The notes below the pieces were generated by a model. The model was not told where the DNA came from. It saw only the letters and a program-made list of their open reading frames with translations, and ran no database searches. A stretch of 64,000 nucleotides of DNA from Brevundimonas sp. AJA228-03 (GTDB taxonomy: Bacteria > Pseudomonadota > Alphaproteobacteria > Caulobacterales > Caulobacteraceae). Below, piece by piece: positions 11,652 to 19,916 of this stretch (position 1 is its first letter; every line of letters starts with the position of its first letter). Both the position numbers and the translations under genes were made by a program. Location of the stretch: NCBI RefSeq assembly GCF_017795885.1, contig NZ_CP059297.1, positions 1,431,001-1,495,000 of the forward strand, in the 5' to 3' direction.

Positions 11652-13169
11652 TTGACCCCCGCCGCCCGTCTCGCCTCCGCCGCCGCCATCATCGACCGCA
11701 TCAGTGCGGGCAAGGCCCCGGCCGAGGCCGTCCTGAAGACCTGGGGGACCGAGAACCGCTACGCCGGGTCCAGGGACCGCCGGGCCATCGCCGATCAGGT
11801 CTACAAGGTGCTGCGCGCGCGTGGCCGTCTGGTCTGGGCCATGGGCGGGCGCGAGGACGGGCGTGCGCTGGTCATCGGGGCGCTGAGCCTGATCGACGGC
11901 CTGTCGGTCGAGGCGATCGAGGCGCTGCACTCGGGCGACGGCTATGGCCCCAGGCCGCTGTCGAAGCAGGAACGGTCGCGGATCAGCATGACGGCCGACG
12001 AGGTGCCGGGCTGGGTCGCGGCGGGCCTGCCCGAGTTCGTGGTCGAGGATTTCAGGAACACCTTTGGCGACCGCTGGGCCGAGGAGGCCGCCGGTCTGAT
12101 GGTGCCGCGCGCCCCGATCGACCTGCGGGTCAACGGGGCCAGGGCGACGGTCGACGAGGTCATGGCCGAGCTGCGCGCGGCGGGCCTTTCGCCGGAGCGG
12201 ACGCCCTGGTCGGCCTGGGGCCTGCGTCTGTCGGCCGAGCCGCCGCCGAACGTCCAGGCACTGGAGGCTTTCAAGGCCGGGCGGATCGAGATCCAGGACG
12301 AGGGCAGCCAGATCGTCTGCTGGCTGGCCGGGGTCGAGCCGGGCATGACCGTGGTGGACTATTGCGCCGGGGGCGGGGGCAAGACCCTGGGGCTGGCGAT
12401 GCAGGGGCTGGCGGACGGCGCCTCGCGCGTCGAGGCCGCGCCGCCTGAGCCGGAGCGCATCTGGACCCCGACCGGCTGGGTCGATGCACCGAAATCGAAG
12501 CCGAAAGCGGCAACGGTCACTCAGGCCGAAGGTCGGCTGATCGCCTGCGACGTGGTGCAGAAGCGGCTGGACAACATCCGCCCCCGGCTGGCCCGCGCGG
12601 GCGTCGAGGCCGAGCTGATCCACCTGGGGCCGAACGGCGGCGGGGTCGAGGACATCGTCGGCATCGCCGATGTCGTCTTCGTCGATGCACCCTGTACCGG
12701 GTCCGGCACCTGGCGGCGGCGGCCGGAGGACGCCTGGCGGCTGAAGCCGGAAGACGTCGACCGGATGCATTCCCTGCAGATGGCGATCCTGGCGCGGGCC
12801 GCGAAACTGGTGAAGCCGGGCGGGCGGCTGGTCTATGTCACCTGTTCGATGCTGCGGGTCGAGAACGAGGCCACGGTGGACCATTTCGAGGAGGACCACC
12901 CCGGGTTTGCGCCGATGCCAATCCTCCCCCCTCGGGGGAGGGGGGCCGCGGAGCGGGGGAGGGGGTCGGCCCCAGACACCGGGTCCGAAGCTGGCCCCCT
13001 CCGTCACGACGCGAAGCCGCGTCGCGCCACCTCCCCCGTTGGGGGAGGAATAACCGACGCCGGCTGGGACAAGCTGGCCGGACTGGCCCAGGGTCATCGC
13101 CTGCGGATGTCGCCGGCGACGACGGACACGGACGGCTTCTTCGTCGCCCTGTACGAGCGGCGGGCGTGA
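11652..13169 (+). CDS. rsmB: RsmB-type rRNA (cytosine-C5)-methyltransferase with in-frame repeat insertion
   Basis: A 505-residue member of the NOL1/NOP2/Sun (RsmB/RsmF) family that methylates cytosine-5 in rRNA using SAM. The N-terminal NusB-like/RNA-binding part is followed by the SAM motif VVDYCAGGGGKTLGLAM, the DAPCTGSGTWRRRP motif and the catalytic VTCSM motif with its Cys. Two insertions are seen: about 40 residues rich in Pro and Lys after the SAM motif, and about 43 residues (LPPRGRGAAERGRG...) encoded by a palindromic repeat at 12922-13049. The start is TTG. The stop overlaps the next gene by 4 bases. The exact rRNA target is inferred from similarity, so the symbol is tentative. Confidence 0.85.
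   Translation: MTPAARLASAAAIIDRISAGKAPAEAVLKTWGTENRYAGSRDRRAIADQVYKVLRARGRLVWAMGGREDGRALVIGALSLIDGLSVEAIEALHSGDGYGPRPLSKQERSRISMTADEVPGWVAAGLPEFVVEDFRNTFGDRWAEEAAGLMVPRAPIDLRVNGARATVDEVMAELRAAGLSPERTPWSAWGLRLSAEPPPNVQALEAFKAGRIEIQDEGSQIVCWLAGVEPGMTVVDYCAGGGGKTLGLAMQGLADGASRVEAAPPEPERIWTPTGWVDAPKSKPKAATVTQAEGRLIACDVVQKRLDNIRPRLARAGVEAELIHLGPNGGGVEDIVGIADVVFVDAPCTGSGTWRRRPEDAWRLKPEDVDRMHSLQMAILARAAKLVKPGGRLVYVTCSMLRVENEATVDHFEEDHPGFAPMPILPPRGRGAAERGRGSAPDTGSEAGPLRHDAKPRRATSPVGGGITDAGWDKLAGLAQGHRLRMSPATTDTDGFFVALYERRA
12922..13049. repeat. 128-bp palindromic mobile repeat inserted in the rsmB coding frame
   Basis: The segment begins TCCTCCCCC and ends with its complement GGGGGAGGA. It contains inner hairpins (CTCCCCC-GTT-GGGGGAG; CCCCCTC...GAGGGGG) and is flanked by AAT on both sides (12920-12922 and 13049-13051). 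Counting one flank as a target duplication, the net insertion is 129 bp or 43 codons, which keeps the frame. The low-complexity CCTCCCCC...GGGGGAGG layout is that of intergenic repeats in this bacterial group. That it is dispersed elsewhere in this genome is inferred. Confidence 0.75.
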
Positions 13170-13825
13170 GCGCGGCTTACGACCTGACGCCCTTCGGCCC
13201 GCTGACGGCGCTGTGCGTGATGGCGGCGGAGGCGGAGTACGGACCGGCGCTGCGGGCGCGGATCAGGCCCCTGATTACCGGCGTCGGCCCGGTCGAGGCG
13301 GCCGTCCAGACCACGGCCGCCCTGGCCGAATTGGCGCATCAGGGCCGGCTGCCCGACGTCATCATCTGCCTGGGCTCTGCCGGGTCCCAGACCTTGGAGC
13401 ACGGCCGCATCTATTGGGTGGACGAGGTCGGCTATCGCGACATGGACGCCTCGGTGCTGGGGTTCCCGCCCGGCGTGACGCCGTTCCTCGACCAGCCGGC
13501 TGTCCTGACCCTGGCCAGCGGCCCGGCGGGCCAGCCCTATGCGCGTCTGGCGACCGGAGCATCGGTGGTCTCGGGCGAGGCCTATGACGCCATCGACGCC
13601 GACATGGTGGACATGGAAACCTATGCCGTCGTCCGCGCCGCCGCCCGGTTCGACGTGCCGGTGCTGGGTCTGCGCGGCATCAGCGACGGCAAGGCAGACC
13701 TGACCGGCCTGTCCGACTGGACCGACACCCTGCATGTGATCGACGAGGGTCTGGCCGGGGCGCTGGACCTGCTGAAAGCCGAATTCGAACGTCTGACCGC
13801 GCCATTGCCTGAGGAGACCGCATGA
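13166..13825 (+). CDS. 5'-methylthioadenosine/S-adenosylhomocysteine nucleosidase-like protein
   Basis: A 219-residue nucleosidase of the PNP/UDP family that splits the glycosidic bond of SAH, methylthioadenosine or similar nucleosides in the cytoplasm. Supporting motifs are the early [24 protein letters not shown], the substrate-binding [13 protein letters not shown] with its Glu, and the catalytic Asp in [12 protein letters not shown]. The GTG start overlaps the rsmB stop (GTGA) and the end overlaps guaA (ATGA), so it is translationally coupled to both. Substrate choice between SAH/MTA and other nucleosides cannot be settled here. Confidence 0.85.
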   Translation: MSAAYDLTPFGPLTALCVMAAEAEYGPALRARIRPLITGVGPVEAAVQTTAALAELAHQGRLPDVIICLGSAGSQTLEHGRIYWVDEVGYRDMDASVLGFPPGVTPFLDQPAVLTLASGPAGQPYARLATGASVVSGEAYDAIDADMVDMETYAVVRAAARFDVPVLGLRGISDGKADLTGLSDWTDTLHVIDEGLAGALDLLKAEFERLTAPLPEETA

Positions 13826-15375
13826 CTGATCACCAGAAGGTTCTCATCGTCGATTTCGGCAGCCAGGTGACGCAGCTGATCGCGCGCCGCCTGCGCGAGG
13901 CCAGCGTCTATTGCGAGATCCATTCCTATGCGAAGGCGGAGGCGGCGCTGGCCGCGCTGAAGCCGGCGGCGATCATCCTGTCGGGCGGGCCCGAGAGCGT
14001 GCACGAGGAAGGCAGCCCCCGCGCGCCCCAGGCCGTGTTCGAGGCCGGCGTGCCGGTGCTGGGCATCTGTTATGGCGAGATGACCCTGTGCGAACAGCTG
14101 GGCGGCAAGGTCGAGGGCGGCCACACCCGCGAGTTCGGCCGCGCGGAGATCACGGTCCAGAAGGCCTCGCCCCTGCTGGTCGGCCTGGCCCCGGTCGGCG
14201 AGGACGAGACCGTCTGGATGAGCCACGGCGACAAGATCGTGGCGATCCCGGAGGGCTTCGACGTCGTCGCCACCTCGGCCGGGTCGCCCTATGCCGTCAT
14301 CGCCGACGAGACCCGCCGCTTCTACGGCGTGCAGTTCCATCCGGAGGTCATGCACACGCCGCGCGGTGCCACCATGCTGAAGAACTTCACCCACGGCATC
14401 GCCGGGCTGAAGGGCGACTGGACCATGGCCGCCTATCGGGACGAGAAGATCGCCCAGATCCGCGAACAGGTCGGCTCGGCCAGGGTCATCTGCGGCCTGT
14501 CCGGCGGCGTCGACTCGTCCGTGGCCGCCGTGCTGATCCATGAGGCCATCGGCGACCAGCTGACCTGCGTGTTCGTGGACACCGGCCTGCTGCGCAAGGA
14601 CGAGGCGACCCAGGTCACGACCCTGTTCAGGGAGCACTACAACATCCCGCTGATCCACGTTGATACGTCAGCTGATTTCCTCGATGCGCTGGCGGGTCAG
14701 TCGGATCCCGAGACCAAGCGCAAGATCATCGGCCGCGTCTTCATCGAGGTGTTCGACCGCGAGGCCGGCAAGATCGAGGGGGCCGAATTTCTGGCGCAAG
14801 GCACCCTGTATCCCGATGTGATCGAGAGCGTGTCCTCCTCCAGCGGCAAGGCGCACGTCATCAAGAGCCACCACAATGTCGGTGGCCTGCCCGACTATAT
14901 GAAGCTGAAACTGGTCGAGCCCCTGCGCGAGCTGTTCAAGGACGAGGTCCGGGCGCTGGGCCGCGAACTGGGCCTGACCGACGCCTTCGTGGGCCGTCAC
15001 CCGTTCCCCGGACCGGGCCTGGCCATCCGCATCCCCGGCGAGATCACGCCCGAGGCCGTCGAGACCCTGCAGCAGGCCGACGCCATCTATCTGGACGAGA
15101 TCCGCAAGGCCGGCCTGTACGACAGGATCTGGCAGGCCTTCGCCGTCCTGCTGCCGGTCCGGACGGTCGGGGTGATGGGCGATGCGCGGACCTATGAAAA
15201 GGTGCTGGCCCTGCGTGCCGTGACCTCGACCGACGGCATGACGGCGGACTTCTTCGAGTTTCCGTGGGACGTCCTGGGCAAGTGCGCGACCCGCATCGTC
15301 AACGAGGTGCGCGGCGTCAACCGCGTCGTCTATGATGTGACGTCCAAGCCGCCCGGCACGATCGAGTGGGAATGA
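13822..15375 (+). CDS. guaA: GMP synthase (glutamine-hydrolysing) GuaA
   Basis: The 517-residue enzyme converts XMP to GMP using ATP and glutamine. The N-terminal class I glutamine amidotransferase has its Cys in [15 protein letters not shown] and the His/Glu pair in QFHPEVMHT. The ATP-pyrophosphatase domain has the P-loop [10 protein letters not shown]. The dimerisation domain ends PPGTIEWE. The final codons are a known hotspot for genomic islands, and the sequence immediately downstream is an integrase region, so the last ~20 bases of the gene are also the probable left attachment site of the element. Confidence 0.97.
   Translation: MTDHQKVLIVDFGSQVTQLIARRLREASVYCEIHSYAKAEAALAALKPAAIILSGGPESVHEEGSPRAPQAVFEAGVPVLGICYGEMTLCEQLGGKVEGGHTREFGRAEITVQKASPLLVGLAPVGEDETVWMSHGDKIVAIPEGFDVVATSAGSPYAVIADETRRFYGVQFHPEVMHTPRGATMLKNFTHGIAGLKGDWTMAAYRDEKIAQIREQVGSARVICGLSGGVDSSVAAVLIHEAIGDQLTCVFVDTGLLRKDEATQVTTLFREHYNIPLIHVDTSADFLDALAGQSDPETKRKIIGRVFIEVFDREAGKIEGAEFLAQGTLYPDVIESVSSSSGKAHVIKSHHNVGGLPDYMKLKLVEPLRELFKDEVRALGRELGLTDAFVGRHPFPGPGLAIRIPGEITPEAVETLQQADAIYLDEIRKAGLYDRIWQAFAVLLPVRTVGVMGDARTYEKVLALRAVTSTDGMTADFFEFPWDVLGKCATRIVNEVRGVNRVVYDVTSKPPGTIEWE
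15353..15375 (+). other. Probable attL of the integrative element, in the guaA 3' end
   Basis: The last codons of guaA (cccggcacgatcgagtgggaatga region) are the conserved integration target of guaA-type islands. An integrase reading in the same direction starts 290 bp downstream. No second copy was found in the window, as expected if attR lies beyond the right edge. The exact core is not determinable without attR. Confidence 0.55.
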
Positions 15376-15501
15376 TTCAGAGCCTTCCGAATCTTTCGAG
15401 CGCGCTTCCGAAAATCGCTCTAAAACACTGACTTATAAGAAAAATGATTTCGCAGCCTCTCGGCACCATTCGAGAAGCTGCTTTCGTCTGCGTCGGTCTC
15501 T

Positions 15502-15646
15502 CTGACGGTCCCGCAGCCATTGCCCACCCTGACTCCGCTCCATACCGTCAGAGGGCCGAGAGCGTCCCGACGGTCTTTTTTCGAAGCAAGCTTCTGACTT
15601 GTCTGAAGAAAATGTTCTCGAAAGACCTCGAAAGCGCCTGACGGTC
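15502..15646. repeat. Repeated YTGACGGTC-like sites between attL and the integrase
   Basis: Four copies of an 8-9 bp motif occur in 145 bp: CTGACGGTC at 15502-15510, inverted TACCGTCAGA around 15543-15552, CCGACGGTC at 15567-15575 and CTGACGGTC at 15638-15646. The position between attL and int fits arm-type binding sites for an integrase or its directionality factor. The inverted and third copies also form a 6-bp stem followed by TTTTTT (15544-15581), which could terminate transcription from guaA. The rest of 15376-15664 is relatively AT-rich and holds no convincing gene. Confidence 0.5.
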
Positions 15647-15664
15647 TTTTGGAGTCAAAACGGC

Positions 15665-16918
15665 ATGCTTACCGACGCCGCATTGCGAAATATTCGCCCA
15701 AAATCAAAATCTTACAAAATGACCGACAGGGACGGTCTGTACCTGCTGATCTCGCCCAAGGGCGGCATCGCGTTCAAGTACGATTATCGGTTCAACGGGC
15801 GGCGGGAGTCCGTGACCTTGGGCTCCTACGGTCCGGCGGGATTGTCGCTGGCCAAGGCCCGCGAGAAGGTCCTCGACGCCAAGCGGATGATCGCTGACGG
15901 CGTCTCGCCCGCCCTGGAGAAGCAGCGGGCCAAACGACGCCTTCAGCAGGCCCGGAGCTTTGAGCATGTCGCCCAACGCTGGATGGACCATGCGCCCATG
16001 GCGGACAGCACCCGCAACATGCGGCGGTCCATCTTCAACCGGGAAATCCTGCCGCAATGGCGCAACCGGCTGCTGAACGAGGTCACGCCCAACGACCTTC
16101 GCGCCCACTGCAAGACGATCGTCGACCGCGGCGCGCCGGCGACCGCCGTCCATGTCCGCGATATCATCAAACAGATCTACGCCTACGCCATCCTGCACGG
16201 TGAGAAGATCGACAATCCCGCCGACGGGGTGGGGCCGGCCTCCATCTCCACCTTCCGGCCCCGGGACCGGTCGCTGTCGCCGACCGAGATCCGGATCGCG
16301 CTGAACCTGCTGGGGGAGGTGGCGACCCTGCCGACGATCCGCCTCGGCCTGAAGTTCATCCTCCTGAGCATGGTCCGCAAGAGCGAACTCCAGGACGGCG
16401 TCTGGGATGAGGTCGATTTCGCCAACGCGGTCTGGTCGATCCCGAAGGAGCGGATGAAGCGGTCCCGGCCGCACAACGTCTACCTCTCGACCCAGATGCT
16501 CGACATCCTGATCGCGCTGAAGACCTGCGCCGGGAACTCCCGCTACATCCTGCCATCCCGCTATGACGCCGACGCGCCGATGTCGCGGGCGACGTTCAAC
16601 CGGGTGACCACGGCGATCGCCGAACGGGCCCGGGAGCGGGACCTGCCGCTGGAGCCGTTCACGGTTCACGACCTGCGGCGAACCGCTTCGACGCTCCTGC
16701 ACGAGATGGGCTTCAACTCGGACTGGATCGAGAAATGCCTCGCCCACGAGGAGCGGTCGTCGCGTGGCGTCTACAACAAGGCCGAGTTCGAGGCCCAGCG
16801 CCGCCACATGGCCCAGGAGTGGTCGAACGCCGTGGACGCCTGGGAGGCGGGGCGGGCGTTCACGCCGGTTCTGGCTATCCCGGAGACGGCCGGTCCGCGC
16901 TTCGATCCCCGGCTCTGA
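15665..16918 (+). CDS. P4-type tyrosine integrase
   Basis: A 417-residue site-specific recombinase with the N-terminal DUF4102 arm-binding domain (MLTDAALRNIRPKSKSYKMTDRDGLYLLISPKG), a core-binding domain and the catalytic domain. Catalytic residues are visible: Arg in LLSMVRKSELQ, Lys in IPKERMKRSRPH, HDLRR (HxxR), a His in CLAHEE, and the nucleophile Tyr in SRGVYNKAEF. It probably catalyses integration and excision at the guaA 3' end. The start at 15665 matches the family; a TTG at 15599 in frame would add 22 unusual residues. A ggag lies 10 bases upstream of the chosen start. Confidence 0.93.
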   Translation: MLTDAALRNIRPKSKSYKMTDRDGLYLLISPKGGIAFKYDYRFNGRRESVTLGSYGPAGLSLAKAREKVLDAKRMIADGVSPALEKQRAKRRLQQARSFEHVAQRWMDHAPMADSTRNMRRSIFNREILPQWRNRLLNEVTPNDLRAHCKTIVDRGAPATAVHVRDIIKQIYAYAILHGEKIDNPADGVGPASISTFRPRDRSLSPTEIRIALNLLGEVATLPTIRLGLKFILLSMVRKSELQDGVWDEVDFANAVWSIPKERMKRSRPHNVYLSTQMLDILIALKTCAGNSRYILPSRYDADAPMSRATFNRVTTAIAERARERDLPLEPFTVHDLRRTASTLLHEMGFNSDWIEKCLAHEERSSRGVYNKAEFEAQRRHMAQEWSNAVDAWEAGRAFTPVLAIPETAGPRFDPRL

Positions 16919-17165
16919 CCGGTCGGGTGATCCGCTTTCGGACATCGGGCGGCGGCGCCCGACGGATCGGCTTGGCCCGGCGGAGCGTCAGCCAGGCCTC
17001 GACCTCGGCCAGGTCCCAGACGACGCACCGCGGTGTCAGCAGGAACCGCCGAGGAAACTGGCCGCGCTGCTCCATCTCCCAGATGGTGCTGTCGGCCAGC
17101 GGCACCATCTGGCGCAACTGGGGTTTCTTGATCGTGCGCCTTAGCGGCGGGTCGGCCTGGGCCAT
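16875..17165 (-). CDS. AlpA-family helix-turn-helix protein (excisionase-like)
   Basis: A 96-residue protein with the AlpA/MerR-like winged helix-turn-helix: LRQMVPLADSTIWEMEQRGQFPRRFLLTPRCVVWDLAEVEAWLTLRR. AlpA proteins act as transcription regulators of P4-like integrases or as excision directionality factors. It is transcribed toward the integrase and overlaps its 3' end by 44 bases. The Arg/Pro-rich last 25 residues go beyond the usual 65-75 residue family length. Excisionase function is an inference from position. Confidence 0.75.
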   Translation of the reverse strand: MAQADPPLRRTIKKPQLRQMVPLADSTIWEMEQRGQFPRRFLLTPRCVVWDLAEVEAWLTLRRAKPIRRAPPPDVRKRITRPVRAGDRSADRPSPG

Positions 17166-17275
17166 GTCGAACTCCCGTGTCTGCCCCGGGGAGAATCGAA
17201 CCCGAAAGCAGGCGACAGGTGAAGCCGCAGGCCTACGCCCGGTCGTCTACGGTCGGGACCGACCCTCTTGTGCGT

Positions 17276-17722
17276 TCAGGCCGCCTTCGGCCCACAACAC
17301 GAGCGTGCGCGGGTCTGGGTGAGGTCTTCCAGGATAACGCAGTCCGGGCCGGGGCCGCCGACACAGGCGGCGTCGCAATCGTTCACGAGCTTGGCCAGAT
17401 CGGCTTCCAGCGCCTTCAGTTCGGAGAGCTTGGTCTGGACGTCCTCCAGGTTCCGTCGCGCCAGATCGCGGGCGTCGAGGCAGGAGCGGTCGCCGTTCTC
17501 CAGCAGATCGACAAGGCTGCGCACCTGATCGATGGGAAAGCCCAACTCGCGGCAGCGACGGATGAAAGTCAACCGCTTGAGGTCAGCGTCGCCATAGGTG
17601 CGGTGGCCGCCGTCGCGACGCTCGGCCCGGCGGACCAGACCGATCTCTTCGTAATAGCGAATCGTCGGCGGGTTGGTCCCGCTGCGCCTGGCGAGAGCTC
17701 CGATCGAGAGAGCACGGTCCAT
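17276..17722 (-). CDS. MerR-family heavy-metal-responsive regulator
   Basis: A 148-residue MerR-type regulator: N-terminal helix-turn-helix (LSIGALARRSGTNPPTIRYYEEIGLV), effector-linker RRDGGHRTYGDADLKRL, dimerisation helix, and a Cys-rich C-terminus (SCLDARDL, CDAACVGGPGPDCVILEDL, SCC). The spaced Cys residues suggest sensing of a thiophilic metal such as Hg, As or Cd. It is divergent from a run of Cys-containing transport genes, across a spacer with a 19-bp-spaced promoter of the MerR-activated type. The inducing metal is not fixed by the sequence. Confidence 0.88.
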   Translation of the reverse strand: MDRALSIGALARRSGTNPPTIRYYEEIGLVRRAERRDGGHRTYGDADLKRLTFIRRCRELGFPIDQVRSLVDLLENGDRSCLDARDLARRNLEDVQTKLSELKALEADLAKLVNDCDAACVGGPGPDCVILEDLTQTRARSCCGPKAA

Positions 17723-17743
17723 GTCGTCATCCGAAAATAGGGC

Positions 17744-17774
17744 TTGAAGCTAAAGTTACTTGAAGTCCTACAAG
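17744..17774 (+). promoter_or_regulatory. MerR-type promoter/operator with 19-bp spacer
   Basis: TTGAAG (17744-17749) and TACAAG (17769-17774) are separated by 19 bp, the overlong spacer typical of promoters remodelled by MerR activators. An imperfect dyad around AAGTTACTT (17753-17761) lies in the spacer. The direction drives the Cys-rich/MerT-like gene set starting at 17819. Confidence 0.7.
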
Positions 17775-17818
17775 GCGTCCAACGGGAACGACCTCGCGGC
17801 CCGCGCAGGAGACTGAGA

Positions 17819-18166
17819 ATGCTGACGAAGGACGTTCCGATCGCCTGCACCCTCGGCGCCGGCGACTATCAGGCCCGGATGCGGTGGATCGCCGATCTCA
17901 ACCGGCGCAGCCTTCAGAGCCATCGCCGGGACGATCTGACGCTGTCCATCGACTATGAGGCCGGCGCGATCGCCGATGTCGAAGACCTCGTCCGCCAGGA
18001 AACCGCCTGCTGCGCCTTTCTGACCTTCGAAATCGAGCATCGGCCCGGGTCGGTCCGTCTCGTCGTCACCGCGCCGGAAGACGCACGTCTCGCCGCCGAC
18101 ACCCTGTTCGAAGATTTTATCGCCTCGGGTCCGTCGACCCCGGCCCAAACCTGTGGATGCTGCTGA
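17819..18166 (+). CDS. Small Cys-containing protein, first gene of the MerR1 operon
   Basis: A 115-residue soluble protein with no signal peptide or membrane segment. It has DVEDLVRQETACCAFLTFEIEHRPGSVRLVV in the middle and ends TCGCC. The adjacent Cys pair in the core and the Cys-rich tail suggest thiol binding of a soft metal. An AGGAGA site lies 7 bases before the ATG. It is first in a four-gene set controlled by the divergent MerR protein. I recognise the pattern as a companion of mer/ars-like clusters but know no established function. Confidence 0.75.
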   Translation: MLTKDVPIACTLGAGDYQARMRWIADLNRRSLQSHRRDDLTLSIDYEAGAIADVEDLVRQETACCAFLTFEIEHRPGSVRLVVTAPEDARLAADTLFEDFIASGPSTPAQTCGCC

Positions 18167-18168
18167 CC

Positions 18169-18561
18169 ATGACCTTCCTGAACCCCGGCGCGCCGTTGAA
18201 CGCCGAGCCCGCCAAGGGCGACCCGAACCAGAAGGCGGTCGGCGTCGGCTCCATCGTCGCGACCTCGGGGGCGGTGCTCGGCTGCGCCGCCTGCTGCGTC
18301 GTGCCGCTGGCCTTCCCGGTGCTGGCCCTGGGCGCGTCCGGCGCCGTCCTGGCCTGGTTCGCGGGCGCTCATATGTGGATCACGGGTGTCGCCTTCATGA
18401 TCGTTCTGGCTGCTTGGGGCTGGTTGGCGTGGCGGACTTTCCGCCGCGGTCATCCCTTGGCGGGCTCGACCGTGATCATGATGACGCTTTCAACTCTCAT
18501 GCTCGCCCTGGCCCTCGTCTGGTCCCGGATCGAACCCGCTCTGATGGCGATGCTGCGATGA
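18169..18561 (+). CDS. MerT-like small membrane transport protein
   Basis: A 130-residue membrane protein with hydrophobic segments near residues 25-60, 70-85 and 95-115. The segment GAVLGCAACCVVPLAFPVLALGASG resembles the first helix of MerT (…CC..PL.LL.LG.SG), in which a Cys pair takes up Hg(II). This makes it a candidate metal-uptake or metal-exchange protein of the inner membrane. The coding frame also permits a start at 18157 overlapping the previous gene. It overlaps the next gene by 4 bases (ATGA). Confidence 0.75.
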   Translation: MTFLNPGAPLNAEPAKGDPNQKAVGVGSIVATSGAVLGCAACCVVPLAFPVLALGASGAVLAWFAGAHMWITGVAFMIVLAAWGWLAWRTFRRGHPLAGSTVIMMTLSTLMLALALVWSRIEPALMAMLR

Positions 18562-18842
18562 CCCTCGACCCGACGCCCAGGAAGAAGATGAGACCGCTCT
18601 GGGTCGTTCTCGGCCTGGCGGGCGCGTGCGCGGTCTGCTGCGCCGTGCCGATCGCGGCGCTGGTGATGGGCGGGGCCACCCTGGCCGCTGCGGGCGTGGC
18701 GCTGAGCCAGAACTGGGACGCGATCGCCTGCGGGGCGCTCATGCTGATCGTTCTGGGCGCCGCCCTGGCGTTGATGCGGCCGAAGCGCCCGGCGGCGTCC
18801 TGCAGCGTGGACGGCGCTTGCGGCTGCAAGGGAAAGGCCTGA
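18558..18842 (+). CDS. Second small Cys-containing membrane protein (MerT/MerC-like)
   Basis: A 94-residue protein with two hydrophobic segments (about residues 13-45 and 52-68). A CAVCCAVPIAALVMGG motif resembles the Cys-pair helix of mercuric transporters. The tail CSVDGACGCKGKA carries three more Cys residues on the predicted soluble end. It is translationally coupled to the preceding MerT-like gene. Together the two look like paralogous halves of a thiol-metal relay. Metal specificity is unknown, and no merA or merP is present nearby. Confidence 0.7.
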   Translation: MTLDPTPRKKMRPLWVVLGLAGACAVCCAVPIAALVMGGATLAAAGVALSQNWDAIACGALMLIVLGAALALMRPKRPAASCSVDGACGCKGKA

Positions 18843-18895
18843 GACGTTCGGCTGTCGGCGACCCCAGTCGCAACGCCGCAGGGCCGGGATCTTGA

Positions 18896-19906
18896 ATGAA
18901 CACGTCTGATCTTCGCAACGCGCTGGAGGCGAGGCAGGTCTGGATCTACTTCGCCGCCGTGCTCGTCGCGGCCGTCGTCGGCCTCTTGATCCCGGGCACG
19001 GCGGTGCTGGAAGGGGCGATCAATCCGGCGCTGGCCCTGATGCTGTTCGTCACCTTCCTGCAAGTGCCGGTCGCGGCGCTCGGTCGCGCGCTTGGGGAAC
19101 TGCGGTTCATGGGCGCCTTGCTGGCGGTGAACTTCATCGCCGTGCCCCTGCTGGTCCTGGGCCTGGTCCAATTCCTCCCGGCGGATCCCCTGATCCGGCT
19201 CGGCGTGCTCATGGTGCTGCTCTGCCCTTGCATCGACTATGTCGTGACCTTCGCCCACCTGGGAAAGGCGGACGCCCGGTTGCTGCTCGCTTCGACGCCG
19301 GTCCTGCTGATCGCGCAGATGGCGCTGTTGCCGATCTATCTCCGCCTGTTCCTCGGCTCCGAGGCGGCGGCCTATGTTCAGCCGGGCCCGTTCATCCACG
19401 CCTTCGTCTGGCTGATCGCCGTCCCGTTCGTTCTGGCGGCCCTGGTCCAGGCCTGGGCCGCGCGTAGCGCGACCGGCGAACGGGTCTCGTCTTGGCTGGG
19501 TTTGGCGCCGGCGCCCGCGACGGCCCTGGTGCTGTTCATTGTCGTCGCTGCGGTCTTGCCGCAGCTTGGCGAGACCCTGGATCGGACGTTGAGCGTCATT
19601 CCGATCTATGCGGCGTTCGCCGTGCTGGCTCCGATGATCGGCTGGGTGGGGTCGCGCTTGGCGGGCCTTGCGCCCGATGCGGGTCGCGCCATCGCCTTTA
19701 GCGCCGGCACCCGCAACTCTTTGGTCGTTCTGCCGCTGGCCCTTGTCGTGCCGGGCGCCATTCCACTGGTGCCCGCGGTCATCGTCACCCAGACGCTGAT
19801 CGAACTGCTCAGCGAACTCGCTTACGTCCGGCTCCTGTCCCGGCTGGGCGGCCCGACGTCCGTCAGATCGACCCAGGCGTGCGGTCCATCGCCACCGTCG
19901 CCGTGA
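18896..19906 (+). CDS. Arsenic resistance protein, ACR3/bile acid:sodium symporter family
   Basis: A 336-residue permease with about ten membrane segments, of the BASS superfamily branch annotated as arsenic resistance protein. It opens with EARQVWIYFAAVLVAAVVGLLIPG and has the characteristic LLCPCIDYVVTFAHLGKADARLLLASTPVLL, whose Cys is in the place used for arsenite or antimonite in ACR3. A later SAGTRNSLVVLPLAL matches the second inverted repeat. It lies 53 bp after the Cys-rich membrane gene in the same direction. The substrate (arsenite, organoarsenical or another thiol-bound metal) is inferred from family. Confidence 0.8.
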   Translation: MNTSDLRNALEARQVWIYFAAVLVAAVVGLLIPGTAVLEGAINPALALMLFVTFLQVPVAALGRALGELRFMGALLAVNFIAVPLLVLGLVQFLPADPLIRLGVLMVLLCPCIDYVVTFAHLGKADARLLLASTPVLLIAQMALLPIYLRLFLGSEAAAYVQPGPFIHAFVWLIAVPFVLAALVQAWAARSATGERVSSWLGLAPAPATALVLFIVVAAVLPQLGETLDRTLSVIPIYAAFAVLAPMIGWVGSRLAGLAPDAGRAIAFSAGTRNSLVVLPLALVVPGAIPLVPAVIVTQTLIELLSELAYVRLLSRLGGPTSVRSTQACGPSPPSP

Positions 19907-19916
19907 GACCGACGGC

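Noticed and set aside
15444..15641. Small plus-strand frame between guaA and the integrase
   Set aside because: No ribosome site, no family resemblance, and it lies over the repeated TGACGGTC motifs. More likely att/regulatory DNA.
17180..17215. Sequence resembling the T-arm of a tRNA on the minus strand (GGGTTCGATTCTCCCCGGGG)
   Set aside because: The stem does not pair properly, and no D-arm, anticodon arm or acceptor stem is visible. At most a chance similarity or a small remnant.
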